Source: JANOMH01 sp031422295 (lineage in GTDB: Bacteria; Pseudomonadota; Alphaproteobacteria; Rhodobacterales; Rhodobacteraceae). From it: 64,000 nt of DNA. The stretch's first letter is position 1; each line of letters opens with the position of its first letter. A program made the translations under genes and the position numbers. Shown here piece after piece: positions 24,950 to 34,161 of this stretch. The notes beneath the pieces were generated by a model. It made no database searches, was not told the DNA's origin, and saw only the letters and a list, made by a program, of their open reading frames with translations. The DNA is taken from assembly GCA_031422295.1 (NCBI GenBank), contig JANOQM010000047.1, positions 40,804 to 104,803 of the forward strand. The letters run 5' to 3'.

Positions 24950-25460
24950 ATGGATCACGCCACAGTCAGTCCCGGACCGGTCCGGGGCCGCTGTCACTTT
25001 CGAACCGATGACTATCGAACTGCACCTGTGGCCTTACCGGTCCCTGCCGCGCCGGGGGTTTGTCTGGTTCATTGCGATTACCGCAGGCATGATCGGGCTG
25101 CCGCTGACCAGCCTGATCGGGTCGCCGGTTTTGTGGGGGCTGTTGCCGTTTCTGGTGGCGACTGTCGCGGGAATCTGGTGGGCGATTGAGCGCAGCTATA
25201 CCGATGGTGCGATCCGCGAAGAACTGCGCCTCTGGCCTGACAAGATCAGCCTGATCCGCTATGCCCCGCGCCAACCGGTTCAGACCTGGGAGGCAAATCC
25301 GCATTGGGTGCAGCTGGGCCTGCGTCAGGACGGCCCGGTGACAGATTATGTCACCCTGAGAGGTGCCGGGCGTGAGGTCGAGATTGGCGCGTTCCTGAGT
25401 GTCGAAGAGCGCAAGGCGCTGTATACCGAATTGGCCGACCGCCTGCTGCGCGCCAAATAG
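24939..25460 (+). CDS. DUF2244 membrane protein
   Basis: A 173-residue protein with two adjacent transmembrane helices (FVWFIAITAGMIGLPLTSLIG and VLWGLLPFLVATVAGIWWAIE) followed by a beta-rich cytoplasmic domain (LRLWPDKISLIRYAP ... VTLRGAGREVEIGAFLS). This is the DUF2244 family, commonly next to ctaD and possibly linked to oxidase assembly, which is inference from neighbourhood. The start MPYEW matches relatives and overlaps the end of the inserted gene. Confidence 0.8.
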   Translation: MPYEWITPQSVPDRSGAAVTFEPMTIELHLWPYRSLPRRGFVWFIAITAGMIGLPLTSLIGSPVLWGLLPFLVATVAGIWWAIERSYTDGAIREELRLWPDKISLIRYAPRQPVQTWEANPHWVQLGLRQDGPVTDYVTLRGAGREVEIGAFLSVEERKALYTELADRLLRAK

Positions 25461-25575
25461 CTTGGTCGCAAGGCCCGCTGGCGGGCTTGCTGTAAACCAG
25501 CCGGGTTGTCGCAATTATCCAATACACCGTCATGCGAGATCGGGCAGACTGATCTGGTAATCAACGGGTGCCCAG

Positions 25576-25965
25576 ATGATCTTTCGCTATACCATCCTTT
25601 ATGTCGCCAATGTCCCTGCAAGCCTCGCGTTCTTTGACGCGGCCTTTGGAATCGCCACGGCCTTTCTGCATGAAAGCGCCGATTATGGCGAGTTGCAGAC
25701 CGGGGCCACAAAACTGGCGTTTTCGTCGCATGCCCTGATGGCCCAGATCGGCAAGGCGGTTGCGACAGAGCCGCCCGAGAAGCCCAGCTTTGAACTGGCG
25801 TTGGAGACTGCAGACGTCAAAGCCGCCCTTGACCGCGCGATTTGGGCCGGGGCCGTGCTGGTGCAGGATGTACAGGAGATGCCTTGGGGCCAAACCATCG
25901 CTTATGTTCGCACACCAGACGGCACCTTAGTTGAACTTTGCACCCCGGTGAGCGCGCCGGACTAG
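25576..25965 (+). CDS. VOC family protein (glyoxalase/bleomycin-resistance fold)
   Basis: A 129-residue protein with the two beta-alpha-beta-beta-beta units of the vicinal oxygen chelate fold: a start RYTILYVANVPASLAFFDAAFG, and a C-terminal half ending WGQTIAYVRTPDGTLVELCTP with the metal-ligand glutamate in LVELC. Substrate unknown. Its stop shares CTAG with the stop of the convergent AraC-type gene. Confidence 0.85.
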   Translation: MIFRYTILYVANVPASLAFFDAAFGIATAFLHESADYGELQTGATKLAFSSHALMAQIGKAVATEPPEKPSFELALETADVKAALDRAIWAGAVLVQDVQEMPWGQTIAYVRTPDGTLVELCTPVSAPD

Positions 25966-26600
25966 ACCCCAAATCCGGCCCCGAGGATTGCGGCAGTCGT
26001 GGTCGGCGACCTATACAAGCGTAAAGGGGAATCACCGAACCATTGCCTAAATTCGCGGGTCATATGCGCCTGATCTGCAAAGCCATTTGCTGCGGCGACC
26101 TCGGCCAGCGGCATATGATCCATCACATCGCGCAACGACCGACGCGCCCGGGCCAACCGCAACCAGAACCCCGGCCCCTGCCCGGTTTGTGCGGTCAACA
26201 GCCGCTCCAGGCTGCGGCGCGACACGGATAATGCTTGTGCCAGCGTTGCAACCCGCCCCCCACCCAATGCCATGCAGGCCGCAAGCACTTCGGCCACCGG
26301 GGCCGCGATATCGCAATGGGCGCTAATCGTTTCAGCCGCCGTGTCGGGATCGTCGAGAACTTTGGCGGCAAACAGTGCGGACCTGATACGGACGCCCGGT
26401 TGTAGCCGAAATCCGAGATACTTGGTTCCGGCGACCGCACTGACCAAACGCGGTACCGCATCCAACGGCGACAGAACCCAGGCCGGTGCCATGCCCGGCA
26501 TTGCTATCCAGATCACATCTCGGCAGCCATCGGGATAAACTGTCACCTGACCCGCGGCGATTGCGTGACTTTGCCAGCGATCAAGGATCATTTGAGCCAC
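25962..26600 (-). CDS. AraC-family transcriptional regulator
   Basis: A 212-residue regulator. The C-terminal third has the two helix-turn-helix motifs of AraC proteins: TLAQALSVSRRSLERLLTAQ and PLAEVAAANGFADQAHMTREF, the second being the conserved signature, ending in RQWFGDSPLRLYR. The N-terminal part (DRWQSHAIAAGQVTVYPDG) is a DUF6597-like sensor domain. The ligand is unknown. It converges with the VOC gene, which may or may not be a target. Confidence 0.87.
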   Translation of the reverse strand: MAQMILDRWQSHAIAAGQVTVYPDGCRDVIWIAMPGMAPAWVLSPLDAVPRLVSAVAGTKYLGFRLQPGVRIRSALFAAKVLDDPDTAAETISAHCDIAAPVAEVLAACMALGGGRVATLAQALSVSRRSLERLLTAQTGQGPGFWLRLARARRSLRDVMDHMPLAEVAAANGFADQAHMTREFRQWFGDSPLRLYRSPTTTAAILGAGFGV

Positions 26601-26638
26601 GCGCTGTTACCAATCCCGGACTGACCCAGCTTTGGGCG

Positions 26639-27097
26639 CTACCCTAGCCGATCCTTGACCTGCGGCCCGATCCGGCCAAAATCCATCTGCCCGGTATAGC
26701 GCCCCTTCAGCACGGCCATCACTTTGCCCATGTCGCGGATCGACGCGGCCCCGACCTCGGCAATGGCGGCGGTGACGGCGGCGGTGGATTCCGCTTCGGT
26801 CAGCTGGCGGGGCAGGTATTCTTCGATCACGGTGATCTCGGCCAATTCTTTGGCCGCCATTTCGGGCCGCGCCCCTTCTTCGAACGCCCGCGCGCTTTCC
26901 TGCCGTTGCTTGACCATTTTGCCCAGCAGCCCAAGAATCACATCGTCGGACACCGGCCCGGATTCAGGCTCGCCCCGCGCGGCAATGTCCCGGTCTTTGA
27001 TTGCGGCATTGATCAGGCGCAGGGTGGAAAGCCGGTCTGCCTCTTTGGCGCGCATGGCGTCCTTTAAGGCCGCCGACAGCCTTTCGCGGATTGTCAT
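26639..27097 (-). CDS. GatB/YqeY domain protein
   Basis: A 152-residue YqeY-type protein: TIRERLSAALKDAMRAKEADRLSTLRLINAAIKD at the N-terminus (written in part), then a helical domain related to the tail of GatB ending in GKVMAVLKGRYTGQMDFGRI. The GatB tail domain contacts tRNA, so the stand-alone version may too. The start at 27097 is preferred over an upstream one since relatives begin at this point. It is divergent from carA. Confidence 0.9.
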   Translation of the reverse strand: MTIRERLSAALKDAMRAKEADRLSTLRLINAAIKDRDIAARGEPESGPVSDDVILGLLGKMVKQRQESARAFEEGARPEMAAKELAEITVIEEYLPRQLTEAESTAAVTAAIAEVGAASIRDMGKVMAVLKGRYTGQMDFGRIGPQVKDRLG

Positions 27098-27239
27098 TGG
27101 TTTTGGTTCCCAGTCACCGTTTGTCCAAGTGCCGACATTACCCCGCTTGGCAGGCCAAGACAACGGGCGCTTCGTGCTTGACCGCGATGTGCCCCGCTCT
27201 TAGGTATCGACCGATTTGAATGAGGGAGGGACTGCCGCC

Positions 27240-28412
27240 ATGCCACATCAATCCAATGGGAAACCGACCGCCTGTCTGGCGCTGGCAGATGGCACTGTTT
27301 TCTTTGGCATGGGGTTCGGGGCCACCGGGCAAACCACGGCTGAATTGTGTTTCAACACCAGCATGACCGGCTATCAGGAGATTATGACCGACCCGTCCTA
27401 TGCGGGCCAGATCGTGACCTTCACCTTTCCCCATATCGGCAATACTGGCACCACCCCCGAAGATGACGAAACCGCCGAGCCCAAGGCCCGTGGCATGGTG
27501 GTTAAATGGGACCCGACCCAGCCGTCAAACTGGCGTTCAACCGAAGGGTTGACCGCCTGGCTGGCCCGGCGCGGCACCATTGGCATGGGCGGGATTGATA
27601 CCCGCCGCCTGACCCGCGCGATCCGGCAACAGGGTGCGCCGCATGTGGCGCTGTCGCATGATCCGTTGGGCAATTTTGACATCGACGCGCTGGTCAAGGC
27701 CGCGCGCGGGTTTCGCGGCTTGGTCGGACTTGATCTGGCCCGCGATGTCACCTGCGCCCAATCGTATCGCTGGGACGAAATGCGCTGGGCCTGGCCGCAG
27801 GGCTATGTCCGGCAAACGGCGGCGAAATTCAGGGTCGTGGCGATTGATTATGGGGCCAAGCGGAATATCCTGCGCTGTCTGGCCAGTTCCGGCTGCGATG
27901 TGACGGTGCTGCCCGCGTCGGCCACGGCAGAGGACGTTTTGGCGCTGAACCCCGATGGGCTGTTTCTGTCCAACGGTCCGGGTGACCCTGCGGCAACCGG
28001 GGCCTATGCCGTGCCGATGATCCAAGGTGTGCTGGCCCGGTCTGCCATGCCCGTATTCGGGATTTGTCTGGGCCATCAGATGCTGGCGCTGGCGCTGGGT
28101 GCTGTGACGATCAAAATGAACCACGGCCACCACGGCGCCAACCATCCGGTCAAGGATCTTGAGACCGGAAAGGTCGAGATTACCTCGATGAATCATGGCT
28201 TTACCGTTGACAGCCAGACCCTGCCCGCGGGCGTCAAAGAAACCCATGTGTCGCTGTTTGATGGGTCTAACTGCGGGATCAGGATGATCGACCGGCCCGT
28301 GTTTTCGGTGCAATATCACCCCGAAGCCAGCCCCGGCCCGCAGGACAGTTATTACCTGTTCGAGCGGTTCACGGCGGCGATGTCCGCACGTTCGTTGCTA
28401 CAAGCCGGCTGA
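27240..28412 (+). CDS. carA: Carbamoyl-phosphate synthase small (glutaminase) subunit
   Basis: A 390-residue class I amidotransferase subunit. The N-terminal domain (LALADGTVFFGMGFGATG, TSMTGYQEIMTDPSYAGQ, FPHIGNTG) and the glutaminase domain with nucleophile in GICLGHQMLALALG and the His/Glu pair in VQYHPEASPGPQD are intact. It supplies ammonia to CarB for pyrimidine and arginine synthesis. GAGGGAGGG lies before the ATG; a TTG at 27216 is an unlikely alternative. carB is not in the window. TTGACC at 27178 may be part of its promoter. Confidence 0.97.
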   Translation: MPHQSNGKPTACLALADGTVFFGMGFGATGQTTAELCFNTSMTGYQEIMTDPSYAGQIVTFTFPHIGNTGTTPEDDETAEPKARGMVVKWDPTQPSNWRSTEGLTAWLARRGTIGMGGIDTRRLTRAIRQQGAPHVALSHDPLGNFDIDALVKAARGFRGLVGLDLARDVTCAQSYRWDEMRWAWPQGYVRQTAAKFRVVAIDYGAKRNILRCLASSGCDVTVLPASATAEDVLALNPDGLFLSNGPGDPAATGAYAVPMIQGVLARSAMPVFGICLGHQMLALALGAVTIKMNHGHHGANHPVKDLETGKVEITSMNHGFTVDSQTLPAGVKETHVSLFDGSNCGIRMIDRPVFSVQYHPEASPGPQDSYYLFERFTAAMSARSLLQAG

Positions 28413-28500
28413 ATCCCCCCCATTTCCGGCGAGGCATTAAGACGCTGTTAACGCTCCGGTCGCTAGTCTGGCATTGCGGTGTTCGACGAATGGCAGGGTT

Positions 28501-30333
28501 ATGGCGCAGGCGGCAATCTTTAAATCCCGACGCAGCGTGGCGCAGCAGAACCGGCTGCAACTGGCCCTGATCAGCAATCCGGTGACGGCCCGGATTGACG
28601 GGATCAGCCGGATTACCAGTGCGCCGCTACCCTCCCCCCTGCGCCCGGACGCTCTGATCGACCCGCGGTTGACGCCACCGGACATGTCGTTGCTGATACG
28701 CTTTGGTGCGTCGGACTGCCTGCGGTTAGGCCTGTTGCCATGGCGGCAAATTGGCGGGGCCACGGTGGTTTTGACATATAAACCCGCCCAAACAATGCGT
28801 TATCAGCGCCAGCTGGAACAGATGTTCGGCCCGGTCAGATGGGCATCCTGCACCCAGGCGGCGTTGCAATCTGCGGTGTTGATGGCCTCGGGTTCAGTTT
28901 TGGTCGCACAGGCCGAAGCCCGGGTTGATGCAGCTGCCAGCTGCCGGACCTGGGACCAAAAACGCACCGCGCGATGGGCAATATGCGGCACCTTGGCGCT
29001 GATCGCCCTGGTCTGGTCGGCCCCCTTGATCGTGCTGGCGGCCATGGTGTTCTGGGCAGTGCTGACGCTGGTTCTGGGCACGGCCCTCAAGGCGGCAGCG
29101 GGGTTTATTGCCATGACGCAGCCCCCTGCCCCCGACATCACGCCGGGCCGGGCGGATGACCCGGTTCTGGCCCGCCTGCCGGTCGTGTCGGTCTTTGTGC
29201 CGCTCTATCAGGAGCGCGAAATTGCCCGGCATTTGTTAACCCGGTTGTCGGTCATCGACTATCCCGCTGCACTGTTGGATATCTGCCTGATCCTCGAGGA
29301 TGATGATGAACTGACCCGCTTTGCGCTGGAACGGATCACGCTGCCCGACGGGTATCAGGTGATCGAAGTGCCCAAGGGCACCCTGCGCACCAAGCCGCGT
29401 GCGTTGAACTATGCCCTTGATTTTGCAAAAGGCTCGATCATCGGCATCTATGACGCCGAAGATGCGCCTGCCCCGGATCAGATCCGCAAAGTGGTACAAA
29501 GGTTTTCTCAATTGGGGCCAGAGGTCGCCTGTCTGCAAGGCATTCTGGACTATTACAACGCGGACAGTAACTGGCTCGCCCGTTGTTTCACGCTGGAATA
29601 TGCGACCTGGTTTCGCGTGGTCCTGCCGGGGCTGCAGCGGTTGGGGCTGGTGGTGCCGTTGGGCGGTACGACGCTGTTTCTGCGCCGCCCGGCGATTGAA
29701 CAGGTCGGCGGCTGGGATGCGCATAATGTCACCGAAGACGCCGATCTGGGCCTGCGGCTGGCCCGGCACGGGTTTCGCACCGAACTGATCAATACAGTGA
29801 CCGAGGAAGAGGCGAATGCGCGGGCCTTGCCGTGGATCAAGCAACGGTCCCGCTGGTTGAAGGGTTATGCCGTGACCTGGGCCGTGCATATGCGCAGTCC
29901 GGCGGCCCTGTGGCGCGATCTGGGGCCATGGCGGTTTTTGGGGGTGCAGGTGCTGTTTCTGGGCACGCTCAGCCAGTTTGTACTGGCGCCGCTGTTGTGG
30001 TCATTCTGGCTGATCCCGCTTGGATATGCGCATCCGGTGCAACAGATTTTGCCATCCGGCGCGATCTTTGCGATTGGCGTCACGTTTCTTATGTCGGAAA
30101 TCATCGGGATAATCATTGCGGCCTTTGCGGCGCGGCGGGCGGGCAAAAGCTGGCTGATGGTCTGGGCCCCCACACTGCATGTTTACTTCATTCTGGCCAG
30201 TTTTGCGGTCTACAAGGCGCTGATCGAGATTGTCACAAAGCCCTATTACTGGGACAAAACCGTGCATGGGGTGTTTCAGCCCGCAGCTATTGCGCCGCCT
30301 GCACCTTTGCAGCGTCCAGTTTCAGCCGGGTAA
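28501..30333 (+). CDS. Membrane glycosyltransferase family 2 with GspE-N-like N-terminal domain
   Basis: A 610-residue protein. Residues about 55–135 (RFGASDCLRLGLLPWR ... GPVRWASCTQAALQSAV) resemble the GspE/MshE N-terminal domain. Two helices follow, then the GT2 catalytic domain with VFVPLYQE, ILEDDDELT, GIYDAEDAPAPDQ (metal-binding D-x-D), TEDADLGLRL and QRSRWLKGY (QxxRW motif of processive synthases). A C-terminal block of four or five helices completes it. It is likely to make an extracellular polysaccharide. MshEN domains can bind c-di-GMP, so activation by that signal is possible. Its end overlaps the convergent GntR gene by 47 bases. Confidence 0.85.
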   Translation: MAQAAIFKSRRSVAQQNRLQLALISNPVTARIDGISRITSAPLPSPLRPDALIDPRLTPPDMSLLIRFGASDCLRLGLLPWRQIGGATVVLTYKPAQTMRYQRQLEQMFGPVRWASCTQAALQSAVLMASGSVLVAQAEARVDAAASCRTWDQKRTARWAICGTLALIALVWSAPLIVLAAMVFWAVLTLVLGTALKAAAGFIAMTQPPAPDITPGRADDPVLARLPVVSVFVPLYQEREIARHLLTRLSVIDYPAALLDICLILEDDDELTRFALERITLPDGYQVIEVPKGTLRTKPRALNYALDFAKGSIIGIYDAEDAPAPDQIRKVVQRFSQLGPEVACLQGILDYYNADSNWLARCFTLEYATWFRVVLPGLQRLGLVVPLGGTTLFLRRPAIEQVGGWDAHNVTEDADLGLRLARHGFRTELINTVTEEEANARALPWIKQRSRWLKGYAVTWAVHMRSPAALWRDLGPWRFLGVQVLFLGTLSQFVLAPLLWSFWLIPLGYAHPVQQILPSGAIFAIGVTFLMSEIIGIIIAAFAARRAGKSWLMVWAPTLHVYFILASFAVYKALIEIVTKPYYWDKTVHGVFQPAAIAPPAPLQRPVSAG

Positions 30334-30937
30334 CAAACGCCTTGGAAATATGGTCGCGCAGGGCCGCATAGGCGGCATCACCATCGCCTGCCGCGATGGC
30401 CGCCACGATTGCCCCATGTTCCTGCAATGTATCGCGCCCGCGCCCGGCTGCCGCAATCGATGTATTGGCCAACAGCGCCATGGACCGATGCACAAGGTCC
30501 AGTTGCTGCACCAGAAACCGGTTATGCGAGGCAAGGTGGATTTGTTTGTGAAACCGCCGGTTCGCCCGGCTGAGCGCCTTTGGATCATCAATCAGCGCCT
30601 GATCGGCGGCCAGCATATCCTGCAACACGCGCACTTCCTCGGGCGTGGCATGGCGGGCGGCCAGCCTTGCGGCCAACCCCTCCAACTCGGACCGGACGAC
30701 GTATAATTCCGCCAGCTGATTATGATCCAGCGAGGCCACGATCAGTGACCGCCCATCGCGGGTAAGCAGGGACTGGGTTTCAAGCCGTTGTAATGCCTCA
30801 CGAATGGGCGTGCGCGACACACCGAACCTGTCGGCCAGCTCGCTTTCTACCAGCCGGTCACCGGGGCGATAGATCCCGGTATCTATCGCCTCGAGGATCA
30901 GGGCATAGGCATCTTTTTGCACGGGGTCGGGGTCCAT
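30287..30937 (-). CDS. GntR-family transcriptional regulator (FCD subfamily)
   Basis: A 216-residue regulator. The winged helix-turn-helix at residues 10–70 has RPGDRLVESELADRFGVSRTPIREAL, the GntR signature. The C-terminal FCD domain (ELYVVRSELEGLAARLAARH ... NRRFHKQIHLASHN ... HGAIVAAIAAGD) carries the Asp/His metal-binding residues typical of regulators of organic acid catabolism. The effector is unknown and no catabolic operon adjoins it. Confidence 0.9.
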   Translation of the reverse strand: MDPDPVQKDAYALILEAIDTGIYRPGDRLVESELADRFGVSRTPIREALQRLETQSLLTRDGRSLIVASLDHNQLAELYVVRSELEGLAARLAARHATPEEVRVLQDMLAADQALIDDPKALSRANRRFHKQIHLASHNRFLVQQLDLVHRSMALLANTSIAAAGRGRDTLQEHGAIVAAIAAGDGDAAYAALRDHISKAFVTRLKLDAAKVQAAQ

Positions 30938-31035
30938 TCATCGCCAGAATTGCTGGGCTGACCCTAGCCCCATGGCCCGGGCCCCGGCAAGTCAATCTGC
31001 TTGCAGGCCCTTCTGCCCCCACCTATTGATCGGAT

Positions 31036-31677
31036 ATGAAAACTGCTTTTGCCCATGTCCGGTTCTGGGTTTTTGACCTTGACCACACATTGTATTCCCC
31101 CCAAGCCCGGCTTTTTGACCAGATCGAGGTCAGGATGACCGATTTTGTGATGCGGGCCGTGGGCATACCCCGCCCCGAGGCCGACCGGCTGCGCGACCAG
31201 TATTGGCGGCAGTATGGGACGACTTTGGCCGGGCTGATGGCCGAACATGATGTTGATCCCACCCCCTATCTGACCGATGTGCATGATATCGATTTGTCCG
31301 GGCTGGCCCCTGACCCGGCCCTGACCCGCGCCATTGCGGCCCTGCCCGGCAGGCGCATCGTGTTTACCAATGGCAGCCGGGCCTATGCCCATAACGTGCT
31401 GGCGGCGCGCGGCCTGACGGGAGTGTTTGATGCAGTTTACGGCGTTGAACATGCTGGATTTATTCCCAAGCCGCAGCAGGCCGCGTTCGAGGCGGTTTTT
31501 GCGCTGGACGGGCATGCCCCGGCCCTGGGGGCGATGTTCGAGGATGACCCACGCAATCTGGCCGCGCCGCATACCATGGGGATGCGCACCGTGCTGGTTG
31601 GGCCAGAAGCGCTGGATCACGACCATATTCATTACCACACCGACGACCTTGCAGACTTTTTGTCACAGCTGGTCTAA
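31036..31677 (+). CDS. Pyrimidine 5'-nucleotidase (HAD superfamily)
   Basis: A 213-residue HAD hydrolase. Motif I is FDLDHTLYSP (nucleophile Asp and general acid Asp), motif II is FTNGS, motif III Lys is in GFIPKPQQ, and motif IV is MFEDDPRNL. This arrangement matches the SDT1/pyrimidine 5'-nucleotidase group, which dephosphorylates UMP/CMP and noncanonical nucleotides. Located 40 bases before the UbiH-like gene on the same strand. Confidence 0.88.
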   Translation: MKTAFAHVRFWVFDLDHTLYSPQARLFDQIEVRMTDFVMRAVGIPRPEADRLRDQYWRQYGTTLAGLMAEHDVDPTPYLTDVHDIDLSGLAPDPALTRAIAALPGRRIVFTNGSRAYAHNVLAARGLTGVFDAVYGVEHAGFIPKPQQAAFEAVFALDGHAPALGAMFEDDPRNLAAPHTMGMRTVLVGPEALDHDHIHYHTDDLADFLSQLV

Positions 31678-31717
31678 GGCCCTATTCGGCGGGCTTGCGG
31701 CACCCTATGTCTGACGC

Positions 31718-32905
31718 ATGGTACGGGAAAACACCGATATTCTGATTGCGGGCGGCGGAATTGCTGGGCTGACGGCGGCTGTGGCCTTTGGTGCGGCAGG
31801 TTTCAGCGTGATCTGCATCGACCCGACCCCGCCGGTGACCGATGCGGCGGCCGAGGGGGCCGATTTGCGCACCACGGCGTTTCTACAGCCCGCGCGGGAT
31901 TTTCTGGACACGGCCGGGCTGTGGCCCCGGCTGGCCGGTCAAGCCACGTCTTTGCAGGTGATGCGGATTGTCGATGCCAGCGGCGCGGCCCCGGTGACGC
32001 GTGATTTTGACGCCGCCGATATTTCGGACCTGCCGTTTGGTTGGAACCTGCCGAACTGGCTGTTGCGCCGTGAAATGCTGGCGCGGCTGACGACATTGCC
32101 GAATGTCAGTTTCCGCCCCGGCCTTGGGTTTCGCAGCCTGTTGGCCCGTGAACGCACCGCGATTGTGACGCTGACCGACGGCACCCAGGTCAGTGCGCGC
32201 CTGGTGATTGGCGCGGACGGGCGTGCGTCGGCGGTGCGCGAGGCGGCTGGAATCGCTGTGAAAACAATGCGCTATGGGCAAAAGGCGCTGACCTTTGCAG
32301 TGACCCATTCCGATCCACATTGCAGTATCTCGACTGAGGTTCATCGCAGCGGCGGGCCGTTTACCCTTGTCCCGCTGCCCGATCATAACGGCCAACCCTG
32401 TTCATCCGTGGTCTGGATGGACCTTGGCCCCGAGATTTTACGCCTGTCTGAAGTGTCGCCCGAGGCGTTCGAGGCGGCGGCCACGGACCGTGCCGCACAT
32501 CTGTATGGCCCGCTGAAATTGGCCAGCAAACGCCTGATCTGGCCGATTATCAGCCAGATTGCCGACCGGATGGCGGCGGAACGGGTGGCTTTGGTCGCCG
32601 AAGCCGCCCATGTCATGCCGCCGATTGGGGCGCAGGGGCTGAACATGTCGCTGGCCGATCTGGCCTGTTTGCTGGAATTGGCCATGGCCCGCCCTGACGG
32701 ACTGGGCGACCGGACCATGCTGGACGCCTATACCAAACGCCGCCACCCCGATGCACGCCTGCGGGTCGCGGGGATTGATGCGCTGAACCGCGCGTCAATG
32801 GCCGGATCATTGTCGGTTCAGGCCCTGCGCGCCGCCGGGATTAGGGCCCTGCATGATGCGACCCCGGTCCGGCGCGGCCTGATGAAACTGGGACTTGGTG
32901 CCTAA
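31718..32905 (+). CDS. FAD-dependent UbiH/UbiF-family hydroxylase
   Basis: A 395-residue flavoprotein monooxygenase. The dinucleotide-binding motif is IAGGGIAGLTAAVAFGAAG, the second motif is VIGADGRASAVREAAG, and the FAD ribityl motif reads AEAAHVMPPIGAQGLNMSLAD, with Ala-Glu in place of the usual Gly-Asp at its start. This subgroup hydroxylates the ubiquinone ring. Which position it acts on cannot be told. Its stop shares CTAA with the convergent aminotransferase. Confidence 0.88.
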   Translation: MVRENTDILIAGGGIAGLTAAVAFGAAGFSVICIDPTPPVTDAAAEGADLRTTAFLQPARDFLDTAGLWPRLAGQATSLQVMRIVDASGAAPVTRDFDAADISDLPFGWNLPNWLLRREMLARLTTLPNVSFRPGLGFRSLLARERTAIVTLTDGTQVSARLVIGADGRASAVREAAGIAVKTMRYGQKALTFAVTHSDPHCSISTEVHRSGGPFTLVPLPDHNGQPCSSVVWMDLGPEILRLSEVSPEAFEAAATDRAAHLYGPLKLASKRLIWPIISQIADRMAAERVALVAEAAHVMPPIGAQGLNMSLADLACLLELAMARPDGLGDRTMLDAYTKRRHPDARLRVAGIDALNRASMAGSLSVQALRAAGIRALHDATPVRRGLMKLGLGA

Positions 32906-34029
32906 AGCACGCGGTCGATGACCGTTTTCAACCGCTCCAAAGTGCCGGGCACATCATATAACTTGTCCAGCCCGAACAGCCCCAGCCGGAAGGTCCGGAA
33001 ATCGGCGGGTTCATCGCATTGCAGCGGTACGCCTGCGGCGATCTGCATCCCCTCGGCCATGAATTTCTTGCCGTTCTGAATGTCAGGATCATCAGTATAG
33101 CTAACGACCACGCCGGGCGCGCCGAACCCTTCGGCGGCGACTGACCTGATGCCCTTTGCCGCCAACGTGGCGCGCACCGCGTTCCCCAGCACCCACTGGT
33201 TTTCTTTCAGTTTATCAAAGCCATACGCTTGGGTTTCCAACATCGTGTCACGGAATCCGCGCAATGCATCGGTAGGCATGGTGGCATGATAGGCATGCCC
33301 GCCGCCTTCGTAGGTTTGCATGATTGTCAGCCATTTTTTCAGATCAATAGCGAAGGAATTAGATGTCGTTGCATCAACCCGCGCTTTTGCCCGGTCAGAT
33401 AGCAGCACCAGACCCGCCGAGGGCGAGGCGGACCAGCCCTTTTGTGGCGCGGAAATCAGCACATCAACGCCAGTGGCTTGCATATCGACCCAGATACAGC
33501 CCGATGCGATGCAATCCAGCACTAAAATCGCACCAACCTCGTGCGCCGCATCGGCCAAGCCTTTGATATAACTATCAGGCAGGATGATCCCAGCCGAGGT
33601 TTCGACATGCGGGGCAAATACCACATCGGGCCGCGCGTCCCGGATCGCGGCGGTGACGTCGGCGATGGGTGCGGGGGCAAACGGGGCGCGGCTGTCATTG
33701 CCGGTTTGGCGGGCTTTGAACACCGTAGTTTTAGCCGTGAACTTGCCCATGTCGAAAATCTGGCTCCAACGGTAGGAAAACCAGCCGTTGCGGACGATCA
33801 GCGCATGGGCATCCGCGCCAAACTGCCGGGCCACAGCCTCCATCCCGTAGGTGCCGCCACCGGGGACAAGGGCCACATGGTCGGCTTTGTAGACATCCTT
33901 TAACATGGATGAGATATCGCGCATAACCGCTTGGAATGTCTTGGACATATGGTTCAGCGAACGGTCGGTAAACACCACCGAGAACTCCATCAGTCCATCA
34001 GGGTCAATTGCGCTGCCGGTGCCATCCAT
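32902..34029 (-). CDS. Class V aminotransferase (alanine–glyoxylate type)
   Basis: A 375-residue pyridoxal-phosphate enzyme of fold type I. The PLP lysine is in LISAPQKGWSASPSAG, the PLP-phosphate region in VPGGGTYGMEAVARQF, and the aspartate in LVLDCIASG. Relatives include serine–glyoxylate and alanine–glyoxylate aminotransferases; the exact amino donor is not determinable. GGAGGA precedes the ATG. It is divergent from ilvC with a 132-base spacer. Confidence 0.85.
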   Translation of the reverse strand: MDGTGSAIDPDGLMEFSVVFTDRSLNHMSKTFQAVMRDISSMLKDVYKADHVALVPGGGTYGMEAVARQFGADAHALIVRNGWFSYRWSQIFDMGKFTAKTTVFKARQTGNDSRAPFAPAPIADVTAAIRDARPDVVFAPHVETSAGIILPDSYIKGLADAAHEVGAILVLDCIASGCIWVDMQATGVDVLISAPQKGWSASPSAGLVLLSDRAKARVDATTSNSFAIDLKKWLTIMQTYEGGGHAYHATMPTDALRGFRDTMLETQAYGFDKLKENQWVLGNAVRATLAAKGIRSVAAEGFGAPGVVVSYTDDPDIQNGKKFMAEGMQIAAGVPLQCDEPADFRTFRLGLFGLDKLYDVPGTLERLKTVIDRVL

Positions 34030-34161
34030 GTCGCTATCCTCCGTTTGACATCCCTAACTTGGCTGTAATAGCGCAAAAAGCAAACCCCCGTTGCATCGCC
34101 CGTCAAAATCGTTAGAACCCGGCCCGATGCCAAAGGGGCAATGAAATAAGGGGAGGATGCG

